Of a DNA stretch of 57,215 nucleotides, positions 23,171 through 34,714 are shown one piece after another. Position 1 is the stretch's first letter, and each line of letters begins with the position of its first letter. Position numbers and translations under genes: made by a program. This DNA comes from Diphasiastrum complanatum (Eukaryota > Streptophyta > Lycopodiopsida > Lycopodiales > Lycopodiaceae): NCBI GenBank assembly GCA_029204225.1, contig MU833373.1, positions 1-57,215 of the forward strand, given 5' to 3'. The notes under the pieces were generated by a model. The model was not told the origin of the DNA, ran no database searches, and was given only the letters and a program-made list of their open reading frames with translations.

Positions 23171-24211
23171 CACCTCCGATTTGATGTTGCACAGGCAAGT
23201 ACGAGCCAAGACCAAGGCCAACAGGCAACAGGGGCCACAAGTCAAGAGCAGGGGTCAGGAGGACAAGAACAAGGACCTCCTCTTACTGGAGCTGAGACGC
23301 AGGACCAAGGCCAAGAGACGGGTCCCAGCCATAGCCATAGACGGGGAAGGACAAGCCTCCTCATCAAGAGGCTCACGCACTATATCTGCCAGCCGGGCTT
23401 TCTGACACCCCAAGTCCGTGGAGGAAAAAATCAACGAATTCTTATCCAAATATCCCCACGAGTCTTCAAGAGGAGGTTGGCAGATATCCTTCTCAGAGCA
23501 AACTATCAAGGAAAATGAGTTGCAGGCACTCCTCGCCCTCTTACCACAACCAGAATGGTGTCAACAGCTTTTCGAACGTGATCCTGCGGCCATCAGGGCT
23601 TATGTGACCAGTCCTCAGAAACTTCGGGTGAATGCCCATTTCCTGCCATGTCTACGACGAACCAAATGGACGGAATGCGGCACCCCATTGGACAAAATCA
23701 CGCTCAACAACTGCAATTGGCCAAAGATCAACTCCAAGCACAACTGGACAACGGCTGTAGATATGCCCAAAGGGCTCTCAGCAAATTTTTCACGGAGTAT
23801 TTCAATTGCCCAAATCCAACAGTCCGCGCGGCAGCAACTTACGTCCGGGACTTGGAATATTTTATGGGCATCGAGATCAAGTGGGATAATTTCCTCCCAC
23901 CAATTTATTTTGATCCGAATAAGGCATTGGTCTCAGATCGTGTGGAGGATCAGCTGCCAATCGCTCATGTATATTACCGAGCCGGCCTTTTGGGCCACCT
24001 CTGGACGAGCCATTTTCAAGCTTGGATCGATCAACAATGGATCACCGGTGTCCACAAGTCCCTGCACACAAGTAAGGACTTGAAAGATATTGGCAGAATC
24101 ACCTTCATGGAAGACGTAATGACCTACCTGATCAACCAGCAACGAGCCAAGTGCTCACTATACTGAACCGACAGAGTGTCGAGGGACCGGCACTACTTCA
24201 GGCCATGGGTC
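23171..24211 (+). pseudogene. Gypsy A: gag capsid-like region
   Basis: Two overlapping frames join one sequence: 23418-23650 (EEKINEFLSKYPHE, ELQALLALLPQPEW, FERDPAAIRAYVTS) and, after a frameshift near 23640, 23660-24166 (QLQLAKDQLQAQLDNG, RALSKFFTEYFNCPN, FMGIEIKWDNFLPP, DQQWITGVHKSLHTS). Charged helices and Trp-rich segments look like a capsid-type domain, but I cannot name a family. The frame is interrupted at 24212 by an LTR-like insert. Confidence 0.5.
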
Positions 24212-24990
24212 CTGTTGGGGATATTCCCAACATAGAGTGAATAAAAGAAAATGAGTCAATAAATGTGTTGCGAGGGCATGGCTTCCTGCGCGTATAAGTC
24301 CATGACCTAAGGAGCACGCAAGGCGATTGTAAATAGAAATAATGGACTTGGGCTCCTTGTAAATAAAATAAAACTTGCGGCCCAAAGTCATTTTAAACTT
24401 AGAATTTTATTATTTTAGAGTTGGGTCCAACTTTGGACTCACATGAATCTTGTGAATTCTAATGTACTTTTTGTGGACCCTTGGATTAAGTTGGGTCCAA
24501 GATGAATAAATAGGATCAATGTACATATTAGCCAATAAAATTTTGGGGCAAGGGCCTTTCCCGTTTATAAAAAGACACCATTTGTACTCTATTTTTCATG
24601 CTTATTGAGAGGGAGGAAACTCTACCAAACTTTGGAGAGAAGCATCCTCATTTGCTATTCACTACTTGCTAATGATTTTTTATTGTGCTTTCTATTGGCT
24701 TCTAGTTTACATGATTTTGGTTGTGATAGTGAATATTTCTCCATTAGCAAGCATAAAAAGCATTTGAGCTAACCTCCACCCTCACTCCCTTCCTCTCTTC
24801 CTCTTCCTCTCTTTCTCTCTCTCTTTTTTACTCTCTTTCCCTTTCACAAAATCATGATGAATGTTAGTTTAGTGGAGTAGAGTTGGGGGTGAGTAGTGTT
24901 AGTGGTGTTAGTGTTAGGGAAAAGGTAGAGAACTATCTAAAAGTAGCATCTATTCATAGTTAGGCATCTATCCAGTGTTCTAACCCTTGT
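24212..24990 (+). mobile_element. LTR-like insertion inside gypsy A gag
   Basis: Starts with the near-palindrome TGTTGGGGATATTCCCAACA (24212-24231), contains a good TATA box (TTTATAAAAAG, 24564-24574) about 350 bp in and a polypyrimidine stretch at 24778-24846. This is the composition of a solo LTR or short LTR element starting TGTTGGG. The right end is not sharp: gag-like frame resumes near 25060. A CCTGCGCGTATAAGTCCA word at about 24282 is matched, inverted, near 53860. Confidence 0.45.
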
Positions 24991-25059
24991 TGACAGGCGG
25001 GCGGGCTACGACGATGCAAGAACATTGACCCTACAGGCGCGCTAAATAATCAATAGTGC

Positions 25060-26077
25060 ATGGCCTTACATGCACCACCAGGGCTAGCTAATCAAAAAGT
25101 GGCCCAGGTAAACTTGACAGCAACAGAACCAGAGATGCCAGTACCACCTCAACCTGAGCAGCAACGTTGGTATGGGCCGGATGAACCATATATGGATCCT
25201 GCCATAAATGAATATATTGCGGCCTATGCAGCTCAAACTCAATGTCAAGACGGAAGAAATTATGACTGCTAGGGATGCGGTGAAGGACACATAATTGTTG
25301 AATGTCCTAACAAGGGACAATATACATTCTTCTGTCGGAAATGTGATTATGGACATTGCTTCAAGAACTGTCCATTAAGACCTGGGACCAGCGCGTCATT
25401 GAACTTCATTGTGATACAACGAGCAACGGTCCCAGCGGGGATGCCACCGGAAAAGCAACATTTCCATTCCCCTGTGTTAGCCGTCATGCGAACACAGAAG
25501 AGGAAGGAAATGGCTCCCTCACCACCACCATTGGTCACTGATGACCAACCCTCAACTTCAGCGCCATATCTGAATGTGAGGAAAGAAAGGTGATGGTACC
25601 AGAAGATACGACATTGGGTACAGAGAGCACAAGCGGAGAAAAAAGTGCAAGAAAAGGCCAACCCTACGGAACCTCCTATTGATGAAGAATCGGAACCACG
25701 AACGGGCTCACCATTGCGCACTGATTAAAACGATTGGTTGCATTATCATGAACCACCTTTCCACATGGTGGAGCCTGAGGAACCGCACACTAAAATGCTC
25801 ACAAGCCTGCTAGCAAGCCGTGTCATGGTAATTATGATGCCGCTAGCAGAATGAGAACCTGATCAAAGTCAAGAACCAGTGGAACAAGTCTTCGAGGGAC
25901 CTACACGAACACAGCCGATAAACCTTGCCAAGCCAGGTAAATAAGAAAGGATCGTGCACGTGGGAGCAGTTAACACCCACACAAATCAAGCGGCTACGAT
26001 CATTGTTGGTGGAGTACAGGGATTGTTTTGCCTGAAATTATAGTGATCTGAAGGGCATCTCAGCAACAGTAGTCCAA
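25060..26077 (+). pseudogene. Gypsy A: nucleocapsid with two zinc knuckles, linker
   Basis: An acidic/proline segment (LTATEPEMPVPPQPEQQ, PYMDPAINEYIAAYA) leads to two CX2CX3HX4C knuckles: C-stop-GCGEGHIIVEC near 25270, whose first spacer residue is now a TAG stop, and CRKCDYGHCFKNC near 25335. A basic/acidic linker follows to about 26030, and gypsy G carries the same linker (PVEQVFEGPTRTQP versus PVEQVFERPTRTQP). No retropepsin D(S/T)G motif is visible between knuckles and RT, and a deletion relative to G is apparent around 25800. Function: nucleic-acid binding part of Gag. Confidence 0.75.
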
Positions 26078-27330
26078 CACACCATACCCTTGGTGGATGG
26101 AGCAATCCCCAACGTGAGTCATTATTACCATTGCAACCCGAACTACACTGAGCTGATCAAGCAAGAGTTGCAGAAGATGTTAGACATTGATTTCATTTAT
26201 GAAATCGAGCACACTGAGTGGGTATCGCCTATAGTTATAGTACCCAAAAAGAATGGCAAAATGTGAATCTGTGTGAATTTGAAAGCACTAAATGCAGTCA
26301 CCAAAAAGGACCATTTCTCTTTATCCTTTACGGAAAGTGTCCTTGACAGAGTAGCAGAAGCAGAAGCCTACAATTTTCTGGACGGCTTCAGCGGTTACAA
26401 TCAGGTGAAGATAGCGCCACAAGATCAACACAAGACAGCGTTCACCACTGAATGGGGGACTTATGTCTATAAGGGGATGCCATTCAGACTTTGCAAAGCC
26501 CCAAGCACTTTGTAGAGAGTTATGCAGGCAGCGTTCAAAGAGTATTTGTAGAAATTTTTGGAGATTTTCTTGGATGATCTGTGCATGCACAGGCCTAACT
26601 CAGAGCATTTATCCAATTTGGAGAAGGTGCTGCAGAAGTGCCATGAATTCTAGATCTCCTTGAATCTAGAGAAATGTCAATTTTGGGTTACACGGCTTGA
26701 TTCTTGGCCATATAGTGTCTAGACACGGGATCACCATGGACCTATCGAAGATCAAGATCATTATTGGTCTACCACCACCAGAAATGATTCGCGAGGTCTA
26801 CATCTTTATGGGTCATGCTAACTATTACAGGATTTTCATTCTAAATTTTGCGGAGTTAGCACGACCAATTTACAAACTCACAATGGATCCACATTGGAAT
26901 GATGAATCCGTAAAGGCTTTCCAGAAGCTTAAAGATACATTGGTCTCAACACCAATCTTATGCCCGCCCAATTGGTCCATTGAGTTTCATGTGCATACGG
27001 ACGCATTGAAGTATGCAGTAGAAGCAGTCTTAACCAGCCAGGAGGACACAAAAAGGATTTTTTGATCCGATTTGCAAGCTGACAGCTCAGTGATACAGAA
27101 ATGAATTATTCAACCATAGAGCGGGAAGCACTGGCAATGATATATGCAGTTAAGAAATTTTGGCACTACCTAATGGCCACACACTTTGCCTTTTATACGG
27201 ACCATCAACCCTTGCTCTATCTTGTTAGCAAAACTTGCAACACAAGGAGAATCACTCGATGGCTACTTCTGTTGTTGGAGTTTGATTTTTGGATAGTGGT
27301 TCGCAAGTGAAAGCAACACTACATGGCAGA
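26078..27330 (+). pseudogene. Gypsy A: reverse transcriptase and RNase H
   Basis: RT runs from HTIPLVDGAIPNVS at 26081: QELQKMLDIDFIYE, SPIVIVPKKNGKM, FLDGFSGYNQVKIA, then the catalytic box FLDD at 26567-26578 and the HLSNLEKVLQKC thumb-proximal segment. A frameshift near 26690 shifts reading until about 27066. RNase H has FHVHTDALKYAV, IEREALAMIYAVKKF, FAFYTDHQPLLYLV (Asp-Glu-Asp residues visible). Stops at about 26264, 26513, 26548, 26653 and 27306 inactivate it. Synthesises element cDNA and removes template RNA in a live element. Confidence 0.93.
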
Positions 27331-28662
27331 TCATGTGTCAAGAATCAAGAAAAAGAAAACTGCAATCCAACCTGATGATGAGCTATCCAATGTTGTCTTA
27401 TTTTACATTGACACAGTACCATAATGGGCCGCCAACATAGTTGAATATCTGATGAGGGGCCAACCAGACAAATCACTACCAAAGGCGGATCAGCGAAAAT
27501 GAATCTTGAAAGCTAGACCTTATCAGCTGATTGCCAGCCAATTGTACTGAAGAAGACCAGATGGGATCCTTCAGTGTTGTGTTTTTCCTCATGAGGCCAC
27601 CCAAATCATTTCGATTTCACATGAAGGCATGGGTGGGGGTCATTTCACATCTGATATTACAGTTCGCGAGATCCTACAATCAGGATGCTGGTGGCCAATG
27701 ATTCATAAGGATACATAGGAATACCTGAGGAAATACGATGTGTGCCAAAGGGCGAGGAGACCAACAAGACTGAATTATGACCTTCTACACCAGGTCTTAA
27801 TCCAAGGACCATTTGAAAAGTCATATTGGATTATATTGGTCCAATTCACCCTCCAGCAAGCCCGATATATAATTGTGGCCACCGACTACCTCACCAAGTG
27901 GGTTGAAGCCAAGGTAGTGAGAATAGCCGATGCTAGGACCACTGCCATGTTTCTCTATGAAAATATCATTGTGTGCTTTGGATGCCCGGTGGAGATAGTC
28001 AGTGATCGCGGGAGTCATTTCATCAATGAGACCATCAAGGTCCTGTTGGAGGAATTCTTTGTGATCCATAGAACCAGTATGCCTTATTATCCTCGCCGTA
28101 ATGGCCAAGCAGAGTCGTCCAATAAGATCCTATGTAGTGTACTTACAAAACTAGTTGAAGCTAGCATATCGGATTGGAAACACAAATTACATGCTGCTCT
28201 GTGGGCATTCAGGACAACATATAAGGGAAGCACTAAACAAATGCCATTCCAAATGGTTTATGGTCAGGATGCGGTAATGCCAGTAGAGTTTTTGGTCCCT
28301 TCGTTAAGGATTCCACAATGCAACATGTTGATGAATCCAGATCTCTACAATTACGCCACGAAGCTCTGCGTAAGCTCTGTGAAGCAAGCTCACTAGATGT
28401 ACATGCATTGGCAACTGAAAAGGAATGACGCAAAGCATGGCACGATCGTAGGTTACAAAAGAAAGATCTTCGATCCAGAGATCTAGATCTGATGTATAAG
28501 ACCAAGGTGATCAAGGGAAAATTAAAATTCATAGACAAAGGTCCTTATCGGATCAAAGAGATTCTTAATCATGGAGCTGTGAATTTGGAGAAGCTAGATG
28601 GGACGCCTTTCAACACACCCGTCAACGGTAGCCGGCTGCACAAGTACTGGCCACCTCAATGA
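27331..28662 (+). pseudogene. Gypsy A: integrase
   Basis: Zinc-binding HHCC module: HEGMGGGHFTSD followed by KYDVCQRARRP, where the first Cys of the CxxC pair is Tyr (it is Cys in gypsy G, LRKCDVCQ). Catalytic core from 27860: VATDYLTKWVEA (Asp), IVSDRGSHFINE (Asp), RRNGQAESSNKI (Glu), so the DDE triad is intact. The C-terminal module contains GPYRIKEILNHGAVN and ends WPPQ-TGA at 28662. Core frame 27740-28396 is open for 218 codons, but stops at 27718 and 28394 and frameshifts flank it. Carries out strand transfer of cDNA. Confidence 0.93.
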
Positions 28663-29507
28663 GACAGCTCCAAGTTGGCAATGGCATGTTACGAAAAGTT
28701 CATCTGCAAGGCCATCACAGCCAGATCTAGGAAGATCAAGCTAGATCCACCAAGATTCAGCCAGATCTGGCAAGATCAGAGAAGATCCAACAAAGCCGAT
28801 CATGAGGTTGCACTAAAAAGCCCCCAAATTGCAGATCAGAGACCTCGATCTCAAGAATCAGTGGCAAAATAAGGGCAAAATTCACCAAAAATGATGGATC
28901 TTTTACCAAGTATCTATCAAAACTTTCAGTGAATTACCTACAGTCAGATCTAAGATGGATGAAAGAGATTAACAGTTTGCAGGGGTAACGGATCAGAGAA
29001 TCTCGAGATCTCGTCAAAAAAACACTCAAAAAGGGCATTTTTTTCATAATTTTTGGAGATCCCCTAGGAGTTAGCTCTTGAAACTTGACAGTCACTAGAT
29101 CTGACTTAGATGCATCTATAAAAATCTTTGCGAGAGTTACAGATAGAAAAATCATCATTTTTTAGTGTTTGTGAGGGTTCCAAAGAGCAGAATCTTCATA
29201 ACCTTTGTAGAGCATCAAGATCATCAAACCAACCTTTGCAAGGAGCATAAATGGAATCAGAGCAGTGAAATTAGCCTATCTACATGGCCTGATCTTGTAA
29301 ATTCAACCACTGGAACACGTTGTGTGAGAATTCACTTCTTGCGAGGATTGAATCCTCGTAGACTGTTTGAACCCTCGCAGAACCTTCGTAGGACAGTCAA
29401 ATCACCTTTTGAACTCTTGCATACTTCTCTGAGGTCTTAGAATTTTGTGAAGAAGGTCCTTGTAAAAATTTGAGTGGAACTGAGCAAGGGAAAGTGGATT
29501 TCACCTA
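28663..29507 (+). mobile_element. Gypsy A 3' LTR, truncated
   Basis: Repeats 19050-19905 in the same orientation, to GTGGATTTCACCTA. It stops at about 29507 where minus-strand copia B begins, so the TATA-containing last part seen in the 5' copy is missing here. Several indels and many substitutions separate the two copies, suggesting an old element. Confidence 0.8.
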
Positions 29508-30537
29508 TCAGCCTACAATAAGATGTTTTGGCCACTCGTTCCTCTTCCTTGAGAGTTTGCGAACAATCTGCCTTGTTCAGTATTGTTCTATGTATCATGG
29601 GAGTATGCATACCTTTGAATTCGAGCATGTTGAAGTCCTTAATGATCTTCTGAGTGTACTTTTGTTGGTGAAGATACAACTTACCACCTTCAAAGTCTCT
29701 TTGAATATGCAAGCCTAGATAGATTTTATCTTCTCCTAGGTCAGCGATCTCAAATGTTTCATAAATGTCTCTTTTGACATTTGAAATTAACTTATCTCTT
29801 CTTGAGAAGATAAGCGTGTCATCAACATAGATAGCTAGAATGATTATTTCATTTTGGACATGCTTGATATAGACATTTGGTTCAGCAAATAGAGGTTTGA
29901 AGCCTAAGGAACGTAGTGCTTCGTCCTTCTTTCTATACCATTGTCTTGTTGTTTGTTTCAGACCATAAATGCTTTTATTCATGTAACATCCGTATTCTAG
30001 ATAATCTTGGTTTACAAAACCAAGTGGTTGGTCCATGAATAAGTCTTCTTCCAATTCCACATGCAAGAAAGCAGTCTTCTCATCCACAATATGGATTTTC
30101 AGATCATGAGCCACTACATACATGAATAACAAGCGAATTGATGTATGTTTGACTACCAGTGAGAAAGTATCAGTGTAGTCAATCCCATACTTCTGTGAAA
30201 ATCCTTTAGCAACTAACCTTGCTTTGTATTTGATGTTTTCTCCATCAAAACCTATTTTGATCTTGTGGATCCACTTGCACTGTGATTGGTTTTTTGCCAT
30301 CGGGAATTGGTGCAAGTGTCTATACATTGTTCTTATACATGGATGACATTTCGTCCTCCATTGCTTGAATCCAGCGATCTTTATCTGGTCCATCAATAGC
30401 TTCCTCGATGTTTGAGGTTCGTCAGAGAAACCACGAAATTCGATGGCTGTATTAAAAATATCCTGACCGTACCTTTGGTGGCTTTCGTTGTCTATCAGAT
30501 CTTCTCACAAGTGGTTTCGAGTTCGATTCTGCAGGTT
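29508..30537 (-). pseudogene. Copia B: reverse transcriptase
   Basis: Minus-strand frame 30396-29437: CKWIHKIKIGFDGE, KARLVAKGFSQKYGIDY, HIVDEKTAFLHVELEED, IYGLKQTTRQWYRK, catalytic LAIYVDDTLIF near 29820, ADLGEDKIYLGLHIQRD. The upstream linker (IEFRGFSDEPQTSRK) is readable to about 30480. RT sequence ends at YCRLIG, and the same frame continues through the junction into gypsy LTR sequence (EIHFPLLSSTQIF), so the last 24 or so codons are chimeric. RNase H is lost. A sister copy (E) at 54-56 kb shows what followed. Confidence 0.93.
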
Positions 30538-30980
30538 TTGAGTTTGATTTTGATTCTGATAAAATTTCAGTTTTTAGGACAATAATGATTGTACTTAACA
30601 GTCATAGAGAGTTATTGGTTCCTTAATCAATGGATCTATCAAGTTCTACACATTAGATCTTGATCTAGATTCACTACACTTAGATTTAAGCAAGAGCAAT
30701 GGATCAACACATCATAAATTAGTGAAGGCGGCCTCACACACGTGGAGTACTATCCACCACAGTATGGCCTGTACTGAAACAACAAGTACTATAGTTCTTG
30801 TTAGCAATCATTCATAGAACTCACAATTCTAATGGCTAGAAATCTCACAAAAGTGTAGAATGCAAAAGTCTCATCAATCTCATTAGCAAAATGATGATCC
30901 TTTTTATGGATCAAGCACATCCACGAGTTTGGTACAATCCAGCAGGTCTTCACATGTGTGAAGAGTGCCACATCACTCAG
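30538..30980. repeat. Direct repeat L (about 440 bp) within copia B
   Basis: Matches 31689-32121 in the same orientation, from TGAGTTTGATTTTGAT through GATCTTGATCTAGATTCACTACACTT to GAGTGCCACATCACTCA. It replaces the segment of copia B between integrase (TPHEIWWKTKPN) and the pre-RT linker, which copy E keeps. Contains CACGTG at 30739. Likely LTR-derived, identity unknown. Confidence 0.75.
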
Positions 30981-31688
30981 ATCATCCATACATGTGAAGA
31001 TTTGGCTTCGTCTTCCACCATATCTCATGAGGAGTTTTATCCAGTATTCGAGATTTCAGAATATGATTCTGAAGAGAATTTGATGTAGCCAATACTTATG
31101 CCCACATCTATTTTAGTGCTTTCGCATGAGCCATCATACACCTAGCAGCTTCCATAAGTGTACGATTTCTTCGTTCAGCTATTCCATTGTGATGAGGTCT
31201 GTATGATGCAGTCTTTGTATGCATAATACCTCGATCAGTACAATTAGCTTTGAATTCGTTGAAAATGTACTCACCTCTACGATCTGTGCGAATCTGCTTC
31301 AACTTATTGCCTGTCTGTTTCTCAGCCCAATTTGTATACTCAACGAATTTCTCGAAAGCTTCAGATTTTGTACATATAAAAGTATGCCACAGCAAACTTG
31401 CTGAAGTCATCAATAAACGTAATGAAGTATTTTGCATCACCCAACGACAATACTCCGAAATGGTCCACAAATATCTGAATGCACAATTTCAAGTACCTTA
31501 GTTGTTTTATAAACATCCGTACTGAAAGGTGTTCTAGTCACCTTGCCTTTAAGATAGGATTGGCAAGTAGTTTGAATATCCCTACTTTTGATTTCGACTC
31601 CTTCAATTCTCTGACTTTTGTTGGCTTGGTTCAAGGCTTCCATGTTCTTGTGACATAGCCTCTTGTGCCACAGTATATCTGTTGATTC
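30981..31688 (-). pseudogene. Copia B: integrase
   Basis: GAG-pre-integrase and core on the minus strand. The zinc module reads LWHKRLCHKNMEALN then TTCQSYLKGK, with the second Cys of CxxC changed to Tyr. Catalytic residues: IVHSDICGPF (Asp), IRTDRRGEYIF (Asp), HHNGIAERRNRTLMEA (Glu). The C-terminal part continues CMMAHAKALK, stop, then TPHEIWWKTKPN near 31000. Two frames are used (31643-31437 and 31470-31108). Flanked on both sides by the same 440-bp direct repeat. Confidence 0.92.
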
Positions 31689-32121
31689 TTGAGTTTGATT
31701 TGATAAATTTTACAGTTTTTAGGACAATAATGATTGTACTTTACAATCATAGAGAGTTATTGGTTGCTTAATCAATGAATCTATCAAGTTCTACACATTA
31801 GATCTTGATCTAGATTCACTACACTTGGATTTAAGCAAGAGCAATGGATCAACACATCATTTTTTAGTGAGAGCGGCTTCACACGTGTGGAGTACTGTCC
31901 ACTGTACGGCCTGCACCTGAAACAACAAGTACAATGATACTAGATAGCAATCATGCATAAAAATCACAAGACAAATGACTAGAAATCTCACAAAAGTGTA
32001 GAGTGCAAAAGTCTCATCAATTTTCTTAGCAAAATGATGATCCTTTTATGGATCAAGTACATCCATGAGTCTGGTATAGTCCAGCAGGCATTCACACGTG
32101 TGAAGAGTGCCACATCACTCA
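31689..32121. repeat. Direct repeat R (about 430 bp) within copia B
   Basis: Second copy of repeat L. It ends immediately before the LWHKRLCH motif of copia B and includes CACGTG at 31882 and 32095 with nearly palindromic flanks (TTCACACGTGTGAAG). Confidence 0.75.
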
Positions 32122-32619
32122 TATCTATCCATTTGATCCATCCTTGATCCTTATCCAATAGTTGACCTTCTAGAATATGACTAAAATCCAAAAAGCTAGT
32201 CTCCTAGAATATAGGAATATTCCCTACAAAATAGGATCTAAGGAAAATGGTCAACTCTTATCTTCTAGTACTCTATACACACATGTGAACATCCACTTGC
32301 CATGTGGGAGCATTTACTCATGCACATGCAAGGAAAAGCTAATTTGTAGGTGACTAGTCAACTTGACTAAAAACTAGTCATTTCATGTTCACACTAACTA
32401 GAATGATACAAAATCAATTTGGATATATACAAACATGAAAAGTACATCCTTTCACACATGGGAACATGCTCCACACGTGTGAAATCATATCATCAACATA
32501 TTCTAATGTTTGATCAATATTTACATGAACCAATGTCAAGTGAGAAGTGACAATTTTCAACATGATTTGCTTGTTCGATTCTAGTTCAAATGTTCAAATG
32601 ATACAAATTTCCTTCTCTG
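32122..32619. other. LTR-like noncoding segment
   Basis: No coding frame. Repeated near-palindromes built on CACATGTG/CACACGTGTG (32474 and neighbours) and CCATGTGGGAG words suggest it continues the same LTR-derived sequence as repeat R. Confidence 0.4.
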
Positions 32620-33715
32620 TTAACAGCCTTTAACAACTAGGTTATCAAAATCTTCCTCGAACAGTTTACAAGAGTTCTTTGTGAAGGTTACTGACATGCC
32701 TGTATCGACTATCTTAGCTACGGATAGAAGATCTTTGTCAAGAGTAGGGACATAGAGAACTTCCTCCAGTTTCTTGTCTCTCTGATTCGTGTCCAGCCAT
32801 AGTACACCAGTTCCATCAACCATGCGCTTAGAACCATCTCCAAGTATAATGAATCTCGAATAGTTTGTCTTCTTATACTCAGACAATATTTGTTTCGAGG
32901 AAATAAAATGTGAGGTGGCTCCTGAATCAAGTACTACTTCTCGAATTGAATTAGATGAATAGCATAGATCAGCACTAACATAAGCTGTTGAGTTCCTTGT
33001 CGTCCTATCTTCTGCTGCTCTGGAGCATTCTGCTTTGTCTTCAACATAGTTTGAATCTGAAAGTTTGCTTCGATTCTGTTACTTTTTGTTTTTGGGATTC
33101 TGATAACAATCTACTGCTGCATGACCCTATTTATGACAATGAATACATTCCATCTTTGGATTTTCCCATTAGTTATCTTCTGCGTGACCTGACCTTTTGC
33201 ATTTGTTGCAGATCTTCTTATCATCAGAATTTTTCTATTGTTTTCCAGATTGTTGATCATTTGTCTTGGACTCATTCCTTTTAGACGACTCCCTCTTAAA
33301 CTTAGACTTCTTAGAAGATTTATTCTTCTGAGTAAATAGAGCATTTTCGGAATCACCATTATCGTCATAGCATTCATGAGCTTCTACTTCCTCTTTAACT
33401 CCGTCTATTGCCTTTTGAAGTGTCATTATCGCATCTTTCGCCAATAAGGTTCGAGTTGTGTGGAATGACCTGGGTAGGGCTCGAAGAAAATAACTAATCT
33501 GTTTTTCCTTTGAGATTACATTTTCTTCGCTAGAATTCTGCAAGGAAATAAACAAGTCTTTTATCTTTCGTACGAATGTGTTCAAGTCTTTGTTGTCCCA
33601 CTGTAGGTAAGTTAATTGGTCTTCCAAGTACATGATTTGATTATGAGATCGAGTCTCATTCTTGGTTTGCAATTCTTCCCATAAATCTTTTACGTTCGAA
33701 ATTGATGTAAAGAAA
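32620..33715 (-). pseudogene. Copia B: gag C-terminal half and protease
   Basis: Minus strand. Capsid part of UBN2 type (QIMYLEDQLTYLQWDNKDLN, LPRSFHTTRTLLAKDAI) at 33672-33420. Two decayed knuckles follow: CNKCKRSGHAEDN-stop, where the last Cys is a stop, and CIHCHK-stop-GHAAVDC. Protease: VVLDSGATSHFISS near 32920 with the catalytic DSG intact, then ILGDGSKRMVDGTGVLW and EVLYVPTLDKDLLSVAK. The first third of Gag is missing: homology begins at KDLWEELQTKNE beside gypsy B. The protease would cut the polyprotein. Confidence 0.9.
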
Positions 33716-33734
33716 AAAAAAATGAGAAGAATTC

Positions 33735-34640
33735 CTGAAATGCACCTTAAACAGGATCTATGGTAAAGGTGTCTTCATAGAGACGGCTACCATTGACTAA
33801 TGTGTCAAGGGGTATGCCTTCTAACGTCTCCAATTGCACGGCACCATTTATAAAAATCTTCTAGACAACATAAGGACCTTGGCTACGGAATTTCAATTTG
33901 TCTGGATGGACTTTGGAAGATGTGTAAAGTAAAACTTTATCACCATCGTGAATATCCTTGGTCCAGACGTGACGATCATGCCAGGCCTTCTGTCATCGTT
34001 TGTGGACTAATTGTGCATGGTAGGATATAAGACGTGTTTCACACAGTTTTATTAATGTGAAAAGTCGATTCTGACCTTGGTGTTGATAAGCATTATCATC
34101 ACACAAGTCTTTGGCAAAAGCTAAACTGACGCGTAAGGATGGAATCAAAAATTCTATTGGCATAACAGTCTCTTGGCCATATACCAGCTCAAAAGGTGTT
34201 TTCCAATCCGTGGCTTGTTTTGGCATTGTACGATAGGCCCAGATAGCAGAGAATAACTTCGTTTCCCAGTCTGATCAACTGGTTTCTACTATCTTGGTTA
34301 ATATTTTACAAGTCGTTTTATTTGTAAACTCAGCTAGTCCATTGCATCTAGGATAGTACAGGGTACTCTTTCGATGGATAACGAAGTAATGAGTCAATAA
34401 ACTGTTAATGACTTCATTAAGGAAGTGAGAACCTTAATCATTGACAAGCGCTATTGGACAACCAAATCTAGTGATGATGTTTTCATAGAGGAAGCATGCT
34501 ACAAACTTTGCGTCGGCTTTGCGTGTTACTCTAGCCTCTATCCACTTTGTTGCATAATCGAAAAAAAATATGTGAACACTTCGATTTTTAAACATGGGCT
34601 CGAAAGATATTTTTTGATCCAAAATTCCACTGACATTCCC
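33735..34640 (-). pseudogene. Gypsy B: integrase core and C-terminus
   Basis: Minus strand: FFDYATKWIEARVTRKA (first Asp), GCPIALVND-stop-GSHF (second Asp kept, stop next to it), RCNGLAEFTNK (Glu), SDWETKLFSAIWAYRT, ELVYGQETVMPIEFLIPS, then WHDRHVWTKDIHDGDKVLLY, the GPYVV module and NGAVQLETLEGIPLDTLV. The same domain order as gypsy A but clearly diverged, a second gypsy lineage. Both ends abut copia sequence (copia C at the 5' side, copia B gag at the 3' side). At least five stops. Confidence 0.92.
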
Positions 34641-34714
34641 CATGATATCTTGCATCCGCCGCCTACCCTCAAATTTTTCTATAAATTTGTTGCACGCTCC
34701 TTCCTTCCTTGATC

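Noticed and set aside
23418-24083. 221-codon frame taken whole as a protein
   Set aside because: Only the first about 75 codons look like gag; after about 23640 the overlapping frame carries the capsid-like sequence, so this is a frameshifted gag.
29437-30396. 319-codon copia ORF as a functional gene
   Set aside because: The last part is gypsy LTR read through a junction; RNase H is absent. It is a chimeric fragment.
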